A program made the translations under genes and the position numbers. From an uncultured Clostridium sp. (lineage in GTDB: Bacteria; Bacillota; Clostridia; TANB77; CAG-508), in assembly GCA_945937855.1 (NCBI GenBank), contig CAMEUC010000021.1:1-12742 (forward strand): DNA of 12,742 nt. The letters are read 5' to 3'. The notes below the pieces were generated by a model. That model was not told the DNA's origin. It ran no database searches and saw only the letters and a list, made by a program, of their open reading frames with translations. Of the stretch, positions 12,398-12,742 are shown piece by piece; position 1 is the first letter of the stretch; every line of letters begins with the position of its first letter.

Positions 12398-12637
12398 CTA
12401 AAAATTCACCTTGTATTCTATATCTTCCATAAACGGAAATAGTTCTAGTACTTTTTTTAATGTTATTATTTGTGTTTTGGGATGAGGATTTTTTTCTTTT
12501 ACCGTTATTAGTTCATTTGAATAACAGTTTTTTTGTAATTTAGTTAAAATATATCTTCTTTCCATATATGTGTAATATATTTGGTATCCTTCGTCTAGTT
12601 CTTTCCATAAACGTTCTATTGTGTAGTCTTTGTCCAT
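12398..12637 (-). CDS. Small protein of unknown function upstream of dtd
   Basis: 79 residues, not assigned to a named family. It starts MDKDYTIERLWKELDEGYQI, is rich in aromatic and charged residues, has no membrane segment or metal motif, and ends FPFMEDIEYKVNF. A good AGGAG site lies 8 bases before the ATG, and its stop overlaps the dtd ribosome site, so it is very probably a real gene co-transcribed with dtd. The hydrophilic helical character suggests a cytosolic protein. R9 is encoded by CGT. Confidence 0.75.
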   Translation of the reverse strand: MDKDYTIERLWKELDEGYQIYYTYMERRYILTKLQKNCYSNELITVKEKNPHPKTQIITLKKVLELFPFMEDIEYKVNF

Positions 12638-12696
12638 AAATTTTCTCCTATTTATAAATTTTGTTAGATTGTAATTTACGTGAGTTCTTTTAATAA

Positions 12697-12742
12697 TCCG
12701 CTCCCAGGGTGTTATATATTTTAAATCGTTCGTTGCTTCCCA
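12697..12742 (+). repeat. Left part of a third repeat element (E3), cut by the window edge
   Basis: From TCCGCTCCCAGGGTG the sequence continues TTATATATTTTAAATCG and CGTTGCTTCCCA. The reverse complement of E1 has GGGGT, TTATATATTTTAAATCA and CGTTGCTTCCCA at the same place, so this is the left end of another copy in E2 orientation. The rest lies outside the window. Confidence 0.7.

Overview
The window is AT-rich, and nearly every gene lies on the minus strand. Arginine is mostly AGA, the Shine-Dalgarno sites are AGGAGG-like, and SigH (Spo0H) and FemAB-type genes are present. This suggests a low-GC Firmicute, probably an uncultured gut-type member of the Clostridia. That placement is inference, with no marker phylogeny behind it.

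Layout, left to right (transcription mostly right to left): the 5' end of ftsH; a DUF1189 membrane protein; an alanine racemase with a TTG start coupled to an upstream FemAB/FemX-type aminoacyl transferase; a palindromic repeat element (E1); a dCMP deaminase; cysS; a class A penicillin-binding protein with tandem C-terminal DUF5011 domains; dprA; a second repeat element of the E1 family (E2); folD; a plus-strand locus that looks like a type I toxin-antitoxin pair; tRNA-Thr(AGU) with an encoded CCA; sigH; dtd; a small conserved-looking hypothetical gene; and the start of a third repeat copy (E3) at the right edge. Murein synthesis (PBP, FemX, Alr), translation (CysRS, Dtd, tRNA-Thr), nucleotide and one-carbon metabolism (dCMP deaminase, FolD) and competence or sporulation functions (DprA, SigH) are interleaved in short operons.

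The most striking signal is a decoding anomaly. The codon CGG occurs in frame only three times in roughly 3,700 codons. At each of the three (6181-6179 in the PBP gene; 8758-8756 and 8730-8728 in dprA) the conventional frame breaks. Skipping just the C of CGG, so that reading resumes at the GGN glycine codon, restores a conserved protein with the glycine exactly where the family has one. CGA and CGT are used normally as sense codons. This points to a lineage in which CGG is not read as arginine but acts as a +1 frameshift or as a quadruplet CGGN codon giving Gly. The rival explanation is a repeated sequencing artefact.

Secondary signals are the type I TA-like locus (a 36-residue membrane peptide, a convergent antisense RNA with a consensus promoter, and a shared bidirectional terminator), the E1/E2/E3 family of structured inverted-repeat elements of about 150 bp, the A34 tRNA-Thr, and a CysRS whose HIGH motif reads TIGN.
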